Positions 51,511 to 60,337 of a stretch of DNA of 64,000 nucleotides are shown here, piece by piece. How positions within the stretch are numbered: the stretch's first letter is position 1; every line of letters begins with the position of its first letter. The notes under the pieces were generated by a model, which saw only the letters and a program-made list of their open reading frames with translations, made no database searches and was not told the origin of the DNA. The DNA is taken from NCBI RefSeq assembly GCF_007971525.1, contig NZ_CP042437.1, positions 5,456,001 to 5,520,000 on the forward strand, in the 5' to 3' direction. Position numbers and translations under genes: made by a program. Origin of the DNA: Mucilaginibacter ginsenosidivorax. Its GTDB lineage: Bacteria > Bacteroidota > Bacteroidia > Sphingobacteriales > Sphingobacteriaceae.

Positions 51511-53062
51511 TACCTTCAACTACGGCATAAATCATTTAACCATTGGCATTTGCCTTGATATTGCAGCAGGCAAAACCAGGGGAATTATCGATGCAGATAC
51601 TGATAAAGCTATCCGCGCCTCATGGGATGAGGTAGCAAAAATTGTTCATGCGCAAAAGCCGGTTTATGGCATTAATACAGGTTTTGGCCCGCTATGTGAT
51701 ACCCATATATCCGAGGCAGATACCAGTTTGCTGCAAAGTAATATTCTTAAAAGCCATAGCGTGGGGGTAGGCAAACCTATCCCGCAGCAAATAGCCAAAC
51801 TGATGCTGATAACCAAAGTGCATGCTTTGGCACAAGGTTTCTCGGGTGTTGCGCCGGATACGTTAACGCGTATCATCTGGCATATTGATAACGATATTGT
51901 ACCTGTTGTACCCGAAAAAGGGTCGGTAGGCGCATCCGGCGATCTGGCTCCCTTATCGCACCTGTTTTTGCCTTTAATAGGTTTAGGTGAGGTTTATGAA
52001 AATGGCGAACGCAAACCCGCAGCGCAGGTACTGCAAAAACATAACCTGGCCCCGTTGGTTTTAGGCCCTAAAGAAGGACTTGCCTTAATAAACGGCACAC
52101 AATTTATATTAGCTTTCGCGATAAAGGCAGTTGAGCGTTTGGATGATGCCCTGAACCGTGCCGACCTTATTGGAGCCATGTCGTTAGAAGGGTTGATGGG
52201 CTCGGTAAGGCCTTTTGACGCCCGCATCCATGCACTGCGCCCTTTTAAAGGCACTAAAATGGTTGCCGACCGCCTGTTTACTTTATTAAACGGATCAGCG
52301 ATCAATTCCTCGCACATCAATTGCGATAGGGTGCAGGATCCTTACTCTTTGCGTTGTATGCCGCAGGTACACGGCGCATCGCGTAATGCCTGGTTACATT
52401 TAAAAGAACTTACTGAAATTGAACTAAACTCCGTTACCGATAACCCCGTTATTTTTAGTGCCGATGATACCATTAGCGGGGGCAACTTTCACGGCCAGCC
52501 GCTGGCTTTACCGTTAGACTACGCCACCGTAGCCGCTGCCGAACTGGGCAATATAGCCGACAGGCGCTGTTATCTTATGAGCGAAGGCCGATACGGCCTG
52601 CCAAAACTGCTTACCCATGATGCAGGCTTAAATTCGGGCCTGATGATACCGCAATACACCACCGCGGCTTTGGTTACCGAAAACAAGACACTGTGCTTCC
52701 CGGCGAGTGCCGATAGCGTGCCTACTTCATTAGGGCAGGAAGATCATGTATCTATGGGTTCTATCAGCGGGCGCAAGCTGCACATGGTTTTAGATAATAT
52801 AGAATACATCCAGGCCATCGAGTTGCTTTATGCGGCGCAGGCCATGGACTTTCGTAGGCCGTTAAAATCAACACCGGTTGTTGAGGCGCTGCATGATCAC
52901 GTGCGCCAATACGTTCCATTTATAAACGACGACCGTGTTTTTGCGGATGATATTAACCGTTTGCATCAAATTATTACCGATGGCTCGTTTTTGGCTACTG
53001 CCAATAACGCGGCTATTCATCACCACATAACCCTCAGCCATGACGAGTTCGGAATTTATTAA
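51503..53062 (+). CDS. hutH: Histidine ammonia-lyase
   Basis: 519 residues. The MIO prosthetic group forms from Ala144-Ser145-Gly146 in GSVGASGDLAPLSH. VYGINTGFG, the Tyr/Asn blocks and QEDHVSMG complete the aromatic ammonia-lyase active site. It removes ammonia from L-histidine to give urocanate, the first step of histidine breakdown. It starts inside the MarR gene (8-bp overlap) and overlaps hutU by 23 bp, so the three are translationally linked. The identity as a histidine enzyme and not another ammonia-lyase is set by the neighbouring hutU and hutI. Confidence 0.97.
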   Translation: MNSTFNYGINHLTIGICLDIAAGKTRGIIDADTDKAIRASWDEVAKIVHAQKPVYGINTGFGPLCDTHISEADTSLLQSNILKSHSVGVGKPIPQQIAKLMLITKVHALAQGFSGVAPDTLTRIIWHIDNDIVPVVPEKGSVGASGDLAPLSHLFLPLIGLGEVYENGERKPAAQVLQKHNLAPLVLGPKEGLALINGTQFILAFAIKAVERLDDALNRADLIGAMSLEGLMGSVRPFDARIHALRPFKGTKMVADRLFTLLNGSAINSSHINCDRVQDPYSLRCMPQVHGASRNAWLHLKELTEIELNSVTDNPVIFSADDTISGGNFHGQPLALPLDYATVAAAELGNIADRRCYLMSEGRYGLPKLLTHDAGLNSGLMIPQYTTAALVTENKTLCFPASADSVPTSLGQEDHVSMGSISGRKLHMVLDNIEYIQAIELLYAAQAMDFRRPLKSTPVVEALHDHVRQYVPFINDDRVFADDINRLHQIITDGSFLATANNAAIHHHITLSHDEFGIY

Positions 53063-54713
53063 TACCTACGCCAGCCACCCGGTTTACAAAGCGCCCCGCG
53101 GTATGCAGCTGCATGCCAAAAGCTGGCAAACTGAAGCGCCTTTGCGAATGCTGCTTAATAACCTTGATGACGAGGTTGCCGAAAACCCTGCCGAATTGGT
53201 GGTATATGGCGGTATTGGCCAGGCCGCCCGCAACCCCGAATCGGTGCGGAAAATTATTGAGTTGTTGCTGGAACTGGACGAAGATCACTCTTTACTGGTA
53301 CAATCGGGCAAGCCGGTAGGCATTATCCGCAGCCATCCCGAAGCACCTCGCGTTTTAATAGCCAACAGCAACCTTGTCCCCGCCTGGGCCAATTGGGAGC
53401 ATTTTAATGATCTGCGCGCCAAAGGCCTGATGATGTATGGCCAGATGACCGCCGGTAGTTGGATATATATAGGTACACAGGGTATTTTGCAGGGCACCTA
53501 CGAAACCTTTGTAGAATGCGGCAACCAGCATTTTAATGGCGATTTGACCGGCAAGTTGATTGTCAGCGCCGGTTTAGGCGGTATGGGCGGCGCTCAGCCA
53601 TTGGCGGCAACCATGGCGGGCGGCGTATTTTTAGGTGCCGATGTGGATGCAACGCGTATCCAAAAAAGATTGGATTCGCAATACATCGACCGGATGACCT
53701 ACTCCTACGAGGAAGCAATAGCCTGGGTAAAAGAGGCTATCGACAAAAAAGAAACCCTCTCTGTAGGCCTGGTAAGCGATGCCGGCGACTTGCTGCAGAG
53801 ATTATTGAATGACAATATTATCCCCGATATTTTAACCGACCAGACATCGGCACATGATCCGTTGAATGGATATATTCCTGATGGTTTATCATTACAACAA
53901 GCAGCCGAATTACGCAAAAGCGACCCGGTAGAGTACAAAAGCCTGTCGTTAAAAAGCATGGCCCGGCATGTAGGTTTGATGCTGGAATTACAAAAACGCG
54001 GTGCCATAACTTTTGATTATGGCAACAACCTGCGCGAGTTTGCCCGCCAGGGCGGCGAACCGGACGCCTTTAACTTTCCCGGATTTACACCGGCTTATAT
54101 TCGCCCTTTGTTTTGTGAGGGGAAAGGGCCGTTCAGATGGGTAGCCCTCTCAGGCGATCCGGAGGATATTTATACTACCGATAGGGCCTTGATGGAACTG
54201 TTCCCTGACGATAAGCCCCTGGCCAAATGGCTGACTAATGCAAAGGAAAAAATCTCGTTCCAGGGCCTGCCTGCCCGCATTTGCTGGTTGGGTATGGGCG
54301 ACAGGGAAAAAGCCGGTTTGCTGTTTAACGAATTGGTAGCGACAGGTAAGGTAAAAGGCCCGATAGTGATAGGCCGCGACCATTTGGATTGCGGCTCGGT
54401 AGCATCGCCCAACCGCGAAACCGAATCTATGAAAGATGGCTCGGATGCCGTATCCGACTGGCCGCTGCTCAACCTGATGGCCAATGCATCGGGTGGCGCC
54501 ACCTGGATCTCGTTTCACCACGGCGGCGGTGTAGGCATGGGGTACTCCCAGCATGCCGGCATGGTGGTGCTTGCTGATGGTACCGAACGAGCTGCAACCT
54601 GCCTCAAACGTGTTTTATACAATGACCCGGCGATGGGAATATTCAGGCATACCGATGCGGGGTATGACAAGGCTGAAGAGTGGGCAGAAAAGTTTGGGTT
54701 GAAGGTGTGGTGA
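53040..54713 (+). CDS. hutU: Urocanate hydratase
   Basis: 557 residues, the full family length. YGGIGQAARNPES at the N-terminus, the NAD-binding GGMGGAQPLAATMAGG, and the signature region GPIVIGRDHLDCGSVASPNRE containing the active-site Cys are present, as is the end block HHGGGVGMGYSQHAGMV. It hydrates urocanate to 4-imidazolone-5-propionate with tightly bound NAD as electrophile. It begins 23 bp before the hutH stop and is separated from hutI by a palindromic element. Confidence 0.97.
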   Translation: MTSSEFINTYASHPVYKAPRGMQLHAKSWQTEAPLRMLLNNLDDEVAENPAELVVYGGIGQAARNPESVRKIIELLLELDEDHSLLVQSGKPVGIIRSHPEAPRVLIANSNLVPAWANWEHFNDLRAKGLMMYGQMTAGSWIYIGTQGILQGTYETFVECGNQHFNGDLTGKLIVSAGLGGMGGAQPLAATMAGGVFLGADVDATRIQKRLDSQYIDRMTYSYEEAIAWVKEAIDKKETLSVGLVSDAGDLLQRLLNDNIIPDILTDQTSAHDPLNGYIPDGLSLQQAAELRKSDPVEYKSLSLKSMARHVGLMLELQKRGAITFDYGNNLREFARQGGEPDAFNFPGFTPAYIRPLFCEGKGPFRWVALSGDPEDIYTTDRALMELFPDDKPLAKWLTNAKEKISFQGLPARICWLGMGDREKAGLLFNELVATGKVKGPIVIGRDHLDCGSVASPNRETESMKDGSDAVSDWPLLNLMANASGGATWISFHHGGGVGMGYSQHAGMVVLADGTERAATCLKRVLYNDPAMGIFRHTDAGYDKAEEWAEKFGLKVW

Positions 54714-54714
54714 G

Positions 54715-54810
54715 CCCCACCTAAATCCTCCCCGGTAGGGAGGACTTTAAAAGAAATGTTGAATAAATAAGTTTCCAAAGTCTCCCCTACCGGGGGAGAT
54801 TTAGAGGGGG
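54715..54810. repeat. Palindromic element inside the hut operon, family B-like
   Basis: CCCCACCTAAATCCTCCCCG (54715-54734) and its right-hand partner (54774-54810, with CTCCCCTACCGGGGGAGATT) form a long imperfect hairpin that fills the 109-bp hutU-hutI gap, ending 12 bp before the hutI start. It could partially terminate transcription or set mRNA processing between the two halves of the operon. Confidence 0.75.
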
Positions 54811-54822
54811 CTGCTGATATTT

Positions 54823-56058
54823 ATGAAAAAACTAATCGGTCCATTTACGCAAATACTCCCGTTAACAGGGCTGCCGTTAAAAGGTGCTCTGAAAGACGAA
54901 CAATTGCACATCATCCCCAACGGAGGCGTGCTGATTGAAGACGGATTAATACTTGCCGTTGATGACTTTGAAAAACTCCGGTCAAACTATCCATCGGCAC
55001 AAACAGAAGAAATAACCGGTAATCATGTACTGTTGCCTGGTTTTATAGATTGCCATACACACATTTGTTTTGCCGGCAGTCGTGCAAAGGACTACGCTAT
55101 GCGCAACAGTGGTAAAACCTATTTGGAGATTGCACAATCCGGAGGGGGCATCTGGGATTCGGTTACCCAAACCCGTGCCGCGGACGAGGCGACGCTCACC
55201 AGCCTGCTTTTGAAACGCGTACAACGTCATGTAAGCGAAGGTGTTACCACTATCGAAATAAAAAGCGGCTATGGTTTAAGTGTCGAGGCTGAGCTAAAAC
55301 AGTTGAACGCGATAAAAACAACTGCAGATAAAACGAATGCCGGTTTAATATCAACCTGCCTTGCCGCCCACATATTGCCTAAGGACTTTAATGGCAATCA
55401 CCAGGAGTACCTTAATCATGTTTTAAACAACCTATTGCCTGTTATCAAACAAAAGGGATTGAGCAAGCGGGTTGATGTTTTTATCGAGCAAAGTGCCTTC
55501 AATACCAGTGATGCTTTAAACTACCTGGCCAAAGCGAAGCAATTGGGCTTCGACGTAACGGTTCATGCCGATCAGTTTACCATAGGAGGTAGCGAAGTCG
55601 CTATCAAGGCCCGCGCGGCATCAGCCGATCACCTGGAAGCCAGCGGCGATTATGAAATAAAATTATTGGCCAATTCCGATACCGTAGCTGTAACTTTGCC
55701 CGGCGCATCCTTAGGTTTAGGAATGGCCTACGCACCTGCCCGGAAGTTACTGGATGCTGGTACCTGCCTGGCCATAGCCAGCGACTGGAACCCCGGATCG
55801 GCCCCAATGGGCGACTTATTAATGCAAGCCGCTGTAATGGCTGCCGCAGAAAAGCTAAGCGCAGCCGAAGTATTTACGGGCCTAACCGCCCGTGCGGCCC
55901 AGGCCCTGAAACTAAACGACCGTGGTGTTTTAACCAAAGGTAAACTTGCCGATATGCAAGCCTACCCATGCGATGATTACCGCGAAATACTATACCAGCA
56001 AGGGAAATTGAAACCTGAAATGGTTTGGACGGAGGGAAATATTACCAGACGCATGTAA
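54823..56058 (+). CDS. hutI: Imidazolonepropionase
   Basis: 411 residues of the amidohydrolase superfamily: metal ligands His78 and His80 in DCHTHICFAGSR, a third His in VTVHADQFT, and the late Asp in IASDWNPGSAPMGD. IKSGYGLSVEAELKQL is specific to imidazolonepropionase. It opens the ring of 4-imidazolone-5-propionate to N-formimino-L-glutamate. The start ATG 54823 follows the palindrome by 12 bp. A short hairpin AGACGCAT/ATGCGTCT overlaps its stop region. Confidence 0.97.
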   Translation: MKKLIGPFTQILPLTGLPLKGALKDEQLHIIPNGGVLIEDGLILAVDDFEKLRSNYPSAQTEEITGNHVLLPGFIDCHTHICFAGSRAKDYAMRNSGKTYLEIAQSGGGIWDSVTQTRAADEATLTSLLLKRVQRHVSEGVTTIEIKSGYGLSVEAELKQLNAIKTTADKTNAGLISTCLAAHILPKDFNGNHQEYLNHVLNNLLPVIKQKGLSKRVDVFIEQSAFNTSDALNYLAKAKQLGFDVTVHADQFTIGGSEVAIKARAASADHLEASGDYEIKLLANSDTVAVTLPGASLGLGMAYAPARKLLDAGTCLAIASDWNPGSAPMGDLLMQAAVMAAAEKLSAAEVFTGLTARAAQALKLNDRGVLTKGKLADMQAYPCDDYREILYQQGKLKPEMVWTEGNITRRM

Positions 56059-56116
56059 TGCGTCTCTACATTTAGCCTCGCCGCCAAAACCAATGAACTA
56101 ATAAACCAGTGAACCA

Positions 56117-57805
56117 ATGAACCAACTAATTGAATGCGTAACCAATTTTAGCGAAGGTGTAAACCTTGATATCATTAAGCAAATAACCAACGAGGTAGAA
56201 TCGGTTGAAGGGGTAAGGTTATTGAATGTCGATCCCGGCAAGGCTACCAACCGCACTGTGGTGACTTTTGTGGGCGAACCTTCCCGGGTGATTGAAGCGG
56301 CTTTCCTCGCCATAAAAAAAGCCGGGGAGCTGATTGATATGAGCAAACAGAAAGGGGAACACCCAAGGATGGGCGCTACCGATGTTTGCCCGCTGATACC
56401 CATTAGTAATATCAGCATGGAAGAAACCGCGGAGTATGCCCGGCAGCTGGCCAGGAGGGTAGGTGAGGAGTTGAAGATACCGGTTTATTTATACGAGAAC
56501 GCGCAGCCCAACAAAAGCAGGAGCAACCTGTCGGTGATTCGTGCCGGCGAATATGAAGGTTTTTTTAAGAAGATAAAATTGCCTGAATGGGCGCCCGATT
56601 TCGGCCCCGCCGAAAATGATGTTAAACGGGGTGCAACTGTTATAGGTGCCCGCGATTTCCTGGTAGCTTACAATGTAAACCTTAATACCACATCAACCCG
56701 CAGGGCAAATGCTATTGCATTTGATGTACGCGAGGCTGGCCGTACTTTGCGCGAAGGCGACCCGGTTACCGGCAAAATTGTAACAGACGAGAATGGCAAA
56801 CCCAAATCAATCCCCGGCTCATTAAAAGCGGTTAAAGCCATCGGCTGGTATATCGAGGAATATGGCATCGCCCAAATTTCGATGAACCTGACCAATATCG
56901 AAATAACCCCTGTTCATGTGGCTTTTGACGAAGTTTGTACCAAAGCCAACGAGCGCGGCATTCGGGTAACGGGCAGCGAATTGGTGGGTTTGATCCCTTT
57001 AAAAGCGATGTTGGATGCCGGAAAGTATTTTCTGAAAAAACAACAACGATCAGTTGGCGTAAGCGAAAAAGAACTGATCAAAATTGCCATTAAATCGATG
57101 GGACTTGATGAACTTGGCCCCTTTGTTCCCGAAGAACGCATTATTGAATATTTATTAAAAGACAAGGCCGGCAGTAAGCTCATCAGTATGAGCCTTGCTG
57201 ATTTCGCGGACGAAACAGCGAGCGAAAGCCCGGCGCCCGGTGGTGGCTCAATCTCGGCCTATGTGGGCTCCTTAGGGGCCTCTTTGGCCGGCATGGTGGC
57301 CAACCTAAGTTCGCACAAAAAAGGCTGGGACAGCCGCTGGCTGGAGTTTAGCGACTGGGCGGAGCAGGCACAGCAATATAAAAATGAGCTTTTGGCATTG
57401 GTCGATTTAGATACTGCGGCTTTTAACAAGATCATGGAGTCCTTCAGCCTGCCCAAATCTACCGATGAAGAAAAGGCAACAAGAGATCATGCTATACAGG
57501 ATGCTACCAAATATGCCATCGAAATCCCTTTTAAGGTGATGCAGGCGGCGCTGAACAGTATGGAAGTGATTAAGGCGATGGTGGAGATAGGCAACCCCAA
57601 CTCCGTAACCGATGCCGGCGTAGCTGCCCTTTGCGCCCGTACCGCTGTTTTAGGCGCGTTTATGAACGTGAAAATCAACGCTTCCGGATATAAGGATAAG
57701 GACTACGTTTTGGATATCATTTACCGGGGCAACGAGATTGAACGGCAGGCTATTGCTTTAGAAGCAGAGATTATTGAGTTGGTGAATGGGAAGATAGGGA
57801 TGTGA
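56117..57805 (+). CDS. ftcD: Bifunctional glutamate formimidoyltransferase/formimidoyl-THF cyclodeaminase
   Basis: 562 residues with the two-enzyme arrangement of animal FTCD. Residues about 1-330 are the formimidoyltransferase (CVTNFSEGVN, GEHPRMGATDVCPLIP, RAGEYEGFF); residues about 353-560 are the cyclodeaminase (SPAPGGGSISAYVGSLGASL). The protein moves the formimino group from formiminoglutamate to tetrahydrofolate, releasing glutamate, then closes the ring to 5,10-methenyl-THF and ammonia. Its presence means the operon uses the folate route and not HutG or HutF hydrolases. It is the last gene of the operon, 58 bp after hutI. Confidence 0.96.
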   Translation: MNQLIECVTNFSEGVNLDIIKQITNEVESVEGVRLLNVDPGKATNRTVVTFVGEPSRVIEAAFLAIKKAGELIDMSKQKGEHPRMGATDVCPLIPISNISMEETAEYARQLARRVGEELKIPVYLYENAQPNKSRSNLSVIRAGEYEGFFKKIKLPEWAPDFGPAENDVKRGATVIGARDFLVAYNVNLNTTSTRRANAIAFDVREAGRTLREGDPVTGKIVTDENGKPKSIPGSLKAVKAIGWYIEEYGIAQISMNLTNIEITPVHVAFDEVCTKANERGIRVTGSELVGLIPLKAMLDAGKYFLKKQQRSVGVSEKELIKIAIKSMGLDELGPFVPEERIIEYLLKDKAGSKLISMSLADFADETASESPAPGGGSISAYVGSLGASLAGMVANLSSHKKGWDSRWLEFSDWAEQAQQYKNELLALVDLDTAAFNKIMESFSLPKSTDEEKATRDHAIQDATKYAIEIPFKVMQAALNSMEVIKAMVEIGNPNSVTDAGVAALCARTAVLGAFMNVKINASGYKDKDYVLDIIYRGNEIERQAIALEAEIIELVNGKIGM

Positions 57806-57810
57806 GAAAG

Positions 57811-57843
57811 AGTCCATGGACCATAGTCTATGGTCCATGGACT
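57811..57843. terminator. Palindromic hairpin between ftcD and the nagB fusion
   Basis: AGTCCATGGACCATAG and its exact complement flank a single T, 5 bp after the ftcD stop and 7 bp before the stop of the convergent gene. There is no T tract, but the position and symmetry suggest a shared 3' end for both transcripts. Confidence 0.5.
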
Positions 57844-57850
57844 AAATGAA

Positions 57851-59773
57851 TTAAAACCTATACCTCACAAACGCTTCCATAGCCTCATATTCAGCTAAAC
57901 CTAATTTGTCATATTTTTTAGCGGTATCACTTGTCCGGTCCTCAGCCCTAACCCAAAACTCCCTCGCATCGTCACCTGGAAAAACCGGCCTGTCTTTTTG
58001 CGATTGGTGTTTGAAGATAGCGTTGCGTTTACGAATTACCTCCTGTGGTGATAATGGCACAGCCATTTCAATTTCATGAGTTTCAAATTCGTGCCATGCA
58101 CCGCGGTACATCCATAACCAGCAATCTTTCACCCAATCTTCGGTGGCTTTCAGGCGATCAAGTGCTGCTAAAATAATGTTGAAGCAAACCAGGTGGGTAC
58201 CATTCGGATCGGCAAAATCACCGGCTGCGAAGATCTGGTGTGGTTTTATTTTTTGCAACAGGTCGATGGTCAGCTGGATATCTTCCTCGCCAACGGTGTT
58301 CTTTTTGGTTTTACCTGTTTCGTAAAAAGGTAAAGCCATAAAGTGGATATGATCGTCTGGCAAGCCTGCATAACGGGCGCCTGAAATAGCCTCTGTTTTG
58401 CGAATAAAACCTTTTACATTCCTTATCTCGCGGGTATCAATCTGGTTAGGTTGTTTTTGCGGGAAGAAGGCGCGCATCTCTTCGTACAATTTTGTCAGGT
58501 GGTTACTGTCCTCACCGATGCTGTTGGTAAAATCGATAGCGAATTCCATGTAACGCAGCACATCATCGTCCCAAACCGCGGTATTGCCCGATGTTTGGTA
58601 GGCTACATGCACATCATGTCCCTGGTCAACCAAACGGATGAAGGTACCTCCCATCGAGATCACATCATCATCCGGGTGCGGGGAGAAGATAACCGAACGT
58701 TTTTTTGCCGGCAAAGCCCTTTCCGGCCGTTGTGAATCATCCGCATTGGGTTTGCCACCCGGCCAGCCGGTAATGGTATGTTGTATCTGGTTAAAAATAT
58801 CAATATTGATGTTGTAAACCGGGCCCTGCTCTACAGCAAGCTGGGCCATACCATGGTTGTTGTAATCTTCTTCGGTAAGTTTTAATACCGGTTTGCCAAT
58901 GGTATCAGCCAGCCAGATCACGGCTTTCTTTTTCAGGGTATTATCATCCCATGAACAATCTTTTACCAGCCATGGGGTATCAAAGCGGGTTAGTTCAGAT
59001 GCTGCCGCTTCGTCCAGTACAAATTCAACATGATCTGATAATTGCAAATAGGTGGCAGGTACTTCGCCGGATATTTCACCTTCCACGGCTTTTTTAACAA
59101 TAGGCGCCTTTTTGGCGCTCCAGGCCATCAGGATAATTTCGCGGGCTTTAAAAATGGTGCCAATACCCATGGTGATGGCTTTGGTAGGCACATTGGCCTT
59201 GCCGCCAAAATCGCGGGCAGCATCGCTGCGGGTCAAATCATCTAACGTAACCAAACGGGTACCCGAGTTTGGCGCCGAGCCCGGTTCGTTAAAACCGATG
59301 TGACCGGTACGGCCGATACCTAATATCTGCAGATCCAGGCCGCCTAACTCTTCAATCTGTTTTTCATAATCCAGGCAGAAGGCTACCACGTCTTCTTTAT
59401 CCAAAGTACCATCGGGTATGTGCACATGGGCTTTATCAATATCAACATGGCTGAAAAGGTTCTCATACATGAAAGTAACGTAGCTTTGGGCGGCATCTGG
59501 CTTCATGGGATAGTACTCGTCCAGGTTAAAGGTGATCACATCTTTAAACGACAAGCCTTCTTCTTTGTGCAAGCGTACCAGTTCGGCATAAACACGGATG
59601 GGGGTAACACCTGTTGCCAGGCCAAGCACGGCCTGTTCGCCTTTTGCCTGCTTATCGCGGATAAGTTTGGCTATCCTGCCTGCTACGGCAAGGGATGCCT
59701 CCTGCTGGTTGCCATAAACGCTTACCGGCAGTTTCTCGTACCGGGTCTCTTCCAATAAATTTAATCGGGCCAT
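57851..59773 (-). CDS. nagB: Glucosamine-6-phosphate deaminase fused to a PIG-L/LmbE-type deacetylase domain
   Basis: 640 residues, more than twice the size of a plain NagB (about 265). Residues about 1-280 are the deaminase: LGLATGVTPIRVYAEL, TFNLDEYYPM, GIGRTGHIGFNEPGS. Residues about 355-560 form a PIG-L/LmbE domain with the metal-binding motif HPDDD (366-370, in VIFSPHPDDDVISMGGTF) and later His residues, as in GlcNAc-type deacetylases. This long form is known in Bacteroidota. The two halves suggest sequential deacetylation and deamination of an amino sugar, but the second activity is inferred. Two hairpins lie upstream, the nearer resembling a terminator or attenuator. Confidence 0.93.
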   Translation of the reverse strand: MARLNLLEETRYEKLPVSVYGNQQEASLAVAGRIAKLIRDKQAKGEQAVLGLATGVTPIRVYAELVRLHKEEGLSFKDVITFNLDEYYPMKPDAAQSYVTFMYENLFSHVDIDKAHVHIPDGTLDKEDVVAFCLDYEKQIEELGGLDLQILGIGRTGHIGFNEPGSAPNSGTRLVTLDDLTRSDAARDFGGKANVPTKAITMGIGTIFKAREIILMAWSAKKAPIVKKAVEGEISGEVPATYLQLSDHVEFVLDEAAASELTRFDTPWLVKDCSWDDNTLKKKAVIWLADTIGKPVLKLTEEDYNNHGMAQLAVEQGPVYNINIDIFNQIQHTITGWPGGKPNADDSQRPERALPAKKRSVIFSPHPDDDVISMGGTFIRLVDQGHDVHVAYQTSGNTAVWDDDVLRYMEFAIDFTNSIGEDSNHLTKLYEEMRAFFPQKQPNQIDTREIRNVKGFIRKTEAISGARYAGLPDDHIHFMALPFYETGKTKKNTVGEEDIQLTIDLLQKIKPHQIFAAGDFADPNGTHLVCFNIILAALDRLKATEDWVKDCWLWMYRGAWHEFETHEIEMAVPLSPQEVIRKRNAIFKHQSQKDRPVFPGDDAREFWVRAEDRTSDTAKKYDKLGLAEYEAMEAFVRYRF

Positions 59774-59828
59774 AATTTTCTAAAGAACCTTTGTTATATA
59801 TATGTTGAATAAAAAAAAGCATATTAAA

Positions 59829-59854
59829 AAAAATCCCCGCCGAAACGAGGATTT
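59829..59854 (-). terminator. Terminator-like hairpin 56 bp upstream of the nagB fusion
   Basis: On the minus strand AAAATCCTCG pairs with CGGGGATTTT around a short loop and runs into a T-rich tract. It lies upstream of the nagB start, so it ends some upstream transcript or works as an attenuator in the nagB leader. Confidence 0.6.
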
Positions 59855-59877
59855 TATCAAACCAATTAACAAAACTG

Positions 59878-59905
59878 TTTTAGCCTCACCGACATAAGGC
59901 TAAAA
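59878..59905 (-). other. Hairpin in the nagB upstream region
   Basis: TTTTAGCCT pairs exactly with AGGCTAAAA across a 10-nt loop. Together with the hairpin at 59829 it could form a pair of alternative structures in a leader RNA. Confidence 0.4.
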
Positions 59906-60038
59906 AGAATTCTATTTAATAACAAGTTGTGCATTACTGGTACAAACATAATAAAACTTATTTTCAATAAAAAGAACTTTTTAAATTATTTTAATAAGTT
60001 ATTTTTATGTTGCCTGTAGGTTAATATAAAACAAGAAA

Positions 60039-60063
60039 AGAGCTCCTGATGGGCAGGAACTCT
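60039..60063 (-). terminator. Second terminator-like hairpin, minus strand
   Basis: AGAGCTCCTG is inverted as CAGGAACTCT (one G-U pair) around a 5-nt loop. On the minus strand TTTTCTTGTTTT follows. No protein gene ends here, so an RNA gene between this point and the katG terminator (60283) is a possibility. Confidence 0.45.
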
Positions 60064-60105
60064 GATCTAACCAATTATAAAACATAAATATGAGAAGAGA
60101 AGAGA

Positions 60106-60129
60106 TGCAGGGGACGGGGTCGAACCATC
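60106..60129 (-). other. tRNA-like acceptor/T-arm fragment
   Basis: Read on the minus strand, GATGG-TTCGACC-CCGTC is a perfect 5-bp stem with the canonical 7-nt TTCGANN loop, followed at once by a 7-nt acceptor-like CCCTGCA, exactly the tRNA geometry. A partial 5' partner TGCAGCA lies at 60191-60197, but no D-arm or anticodon arm fits between them. This is probably a degenerate tRNA or a tRNA-derived fragment. Confidence 0.35.
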
Positions 60130-60282
60130 CGCTTGCTGCCAGCCAGCGCCTGCTTTGTTAGTTATTAAAAGCACCCTCTTATAAACTATCTGCTGCAAAT
60201 ATATAATTAATTCTATATTGTCTATGTATTTAGTAGTATAAAATGAAAATTTTATTTTAATGACCCGAATTGCCATTAAAAC

Positions 60283-60317
60283 AAAAAAAGGTGACTCGAA
60301 GTATAGTCACCTTTTTT
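60283..60317 (-). terminator. Rho-independent terminator of katG
   Basis: AAAAGGTGACT pairs with AGTCACCTTTT around an 8-nt loop, with T tracts in both directions. It is 21 bp downstream of the katG stop codon. Confidence 0.85.
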
Positions 60318-60337
60318 GTAGATAATTAAAGCATTAA

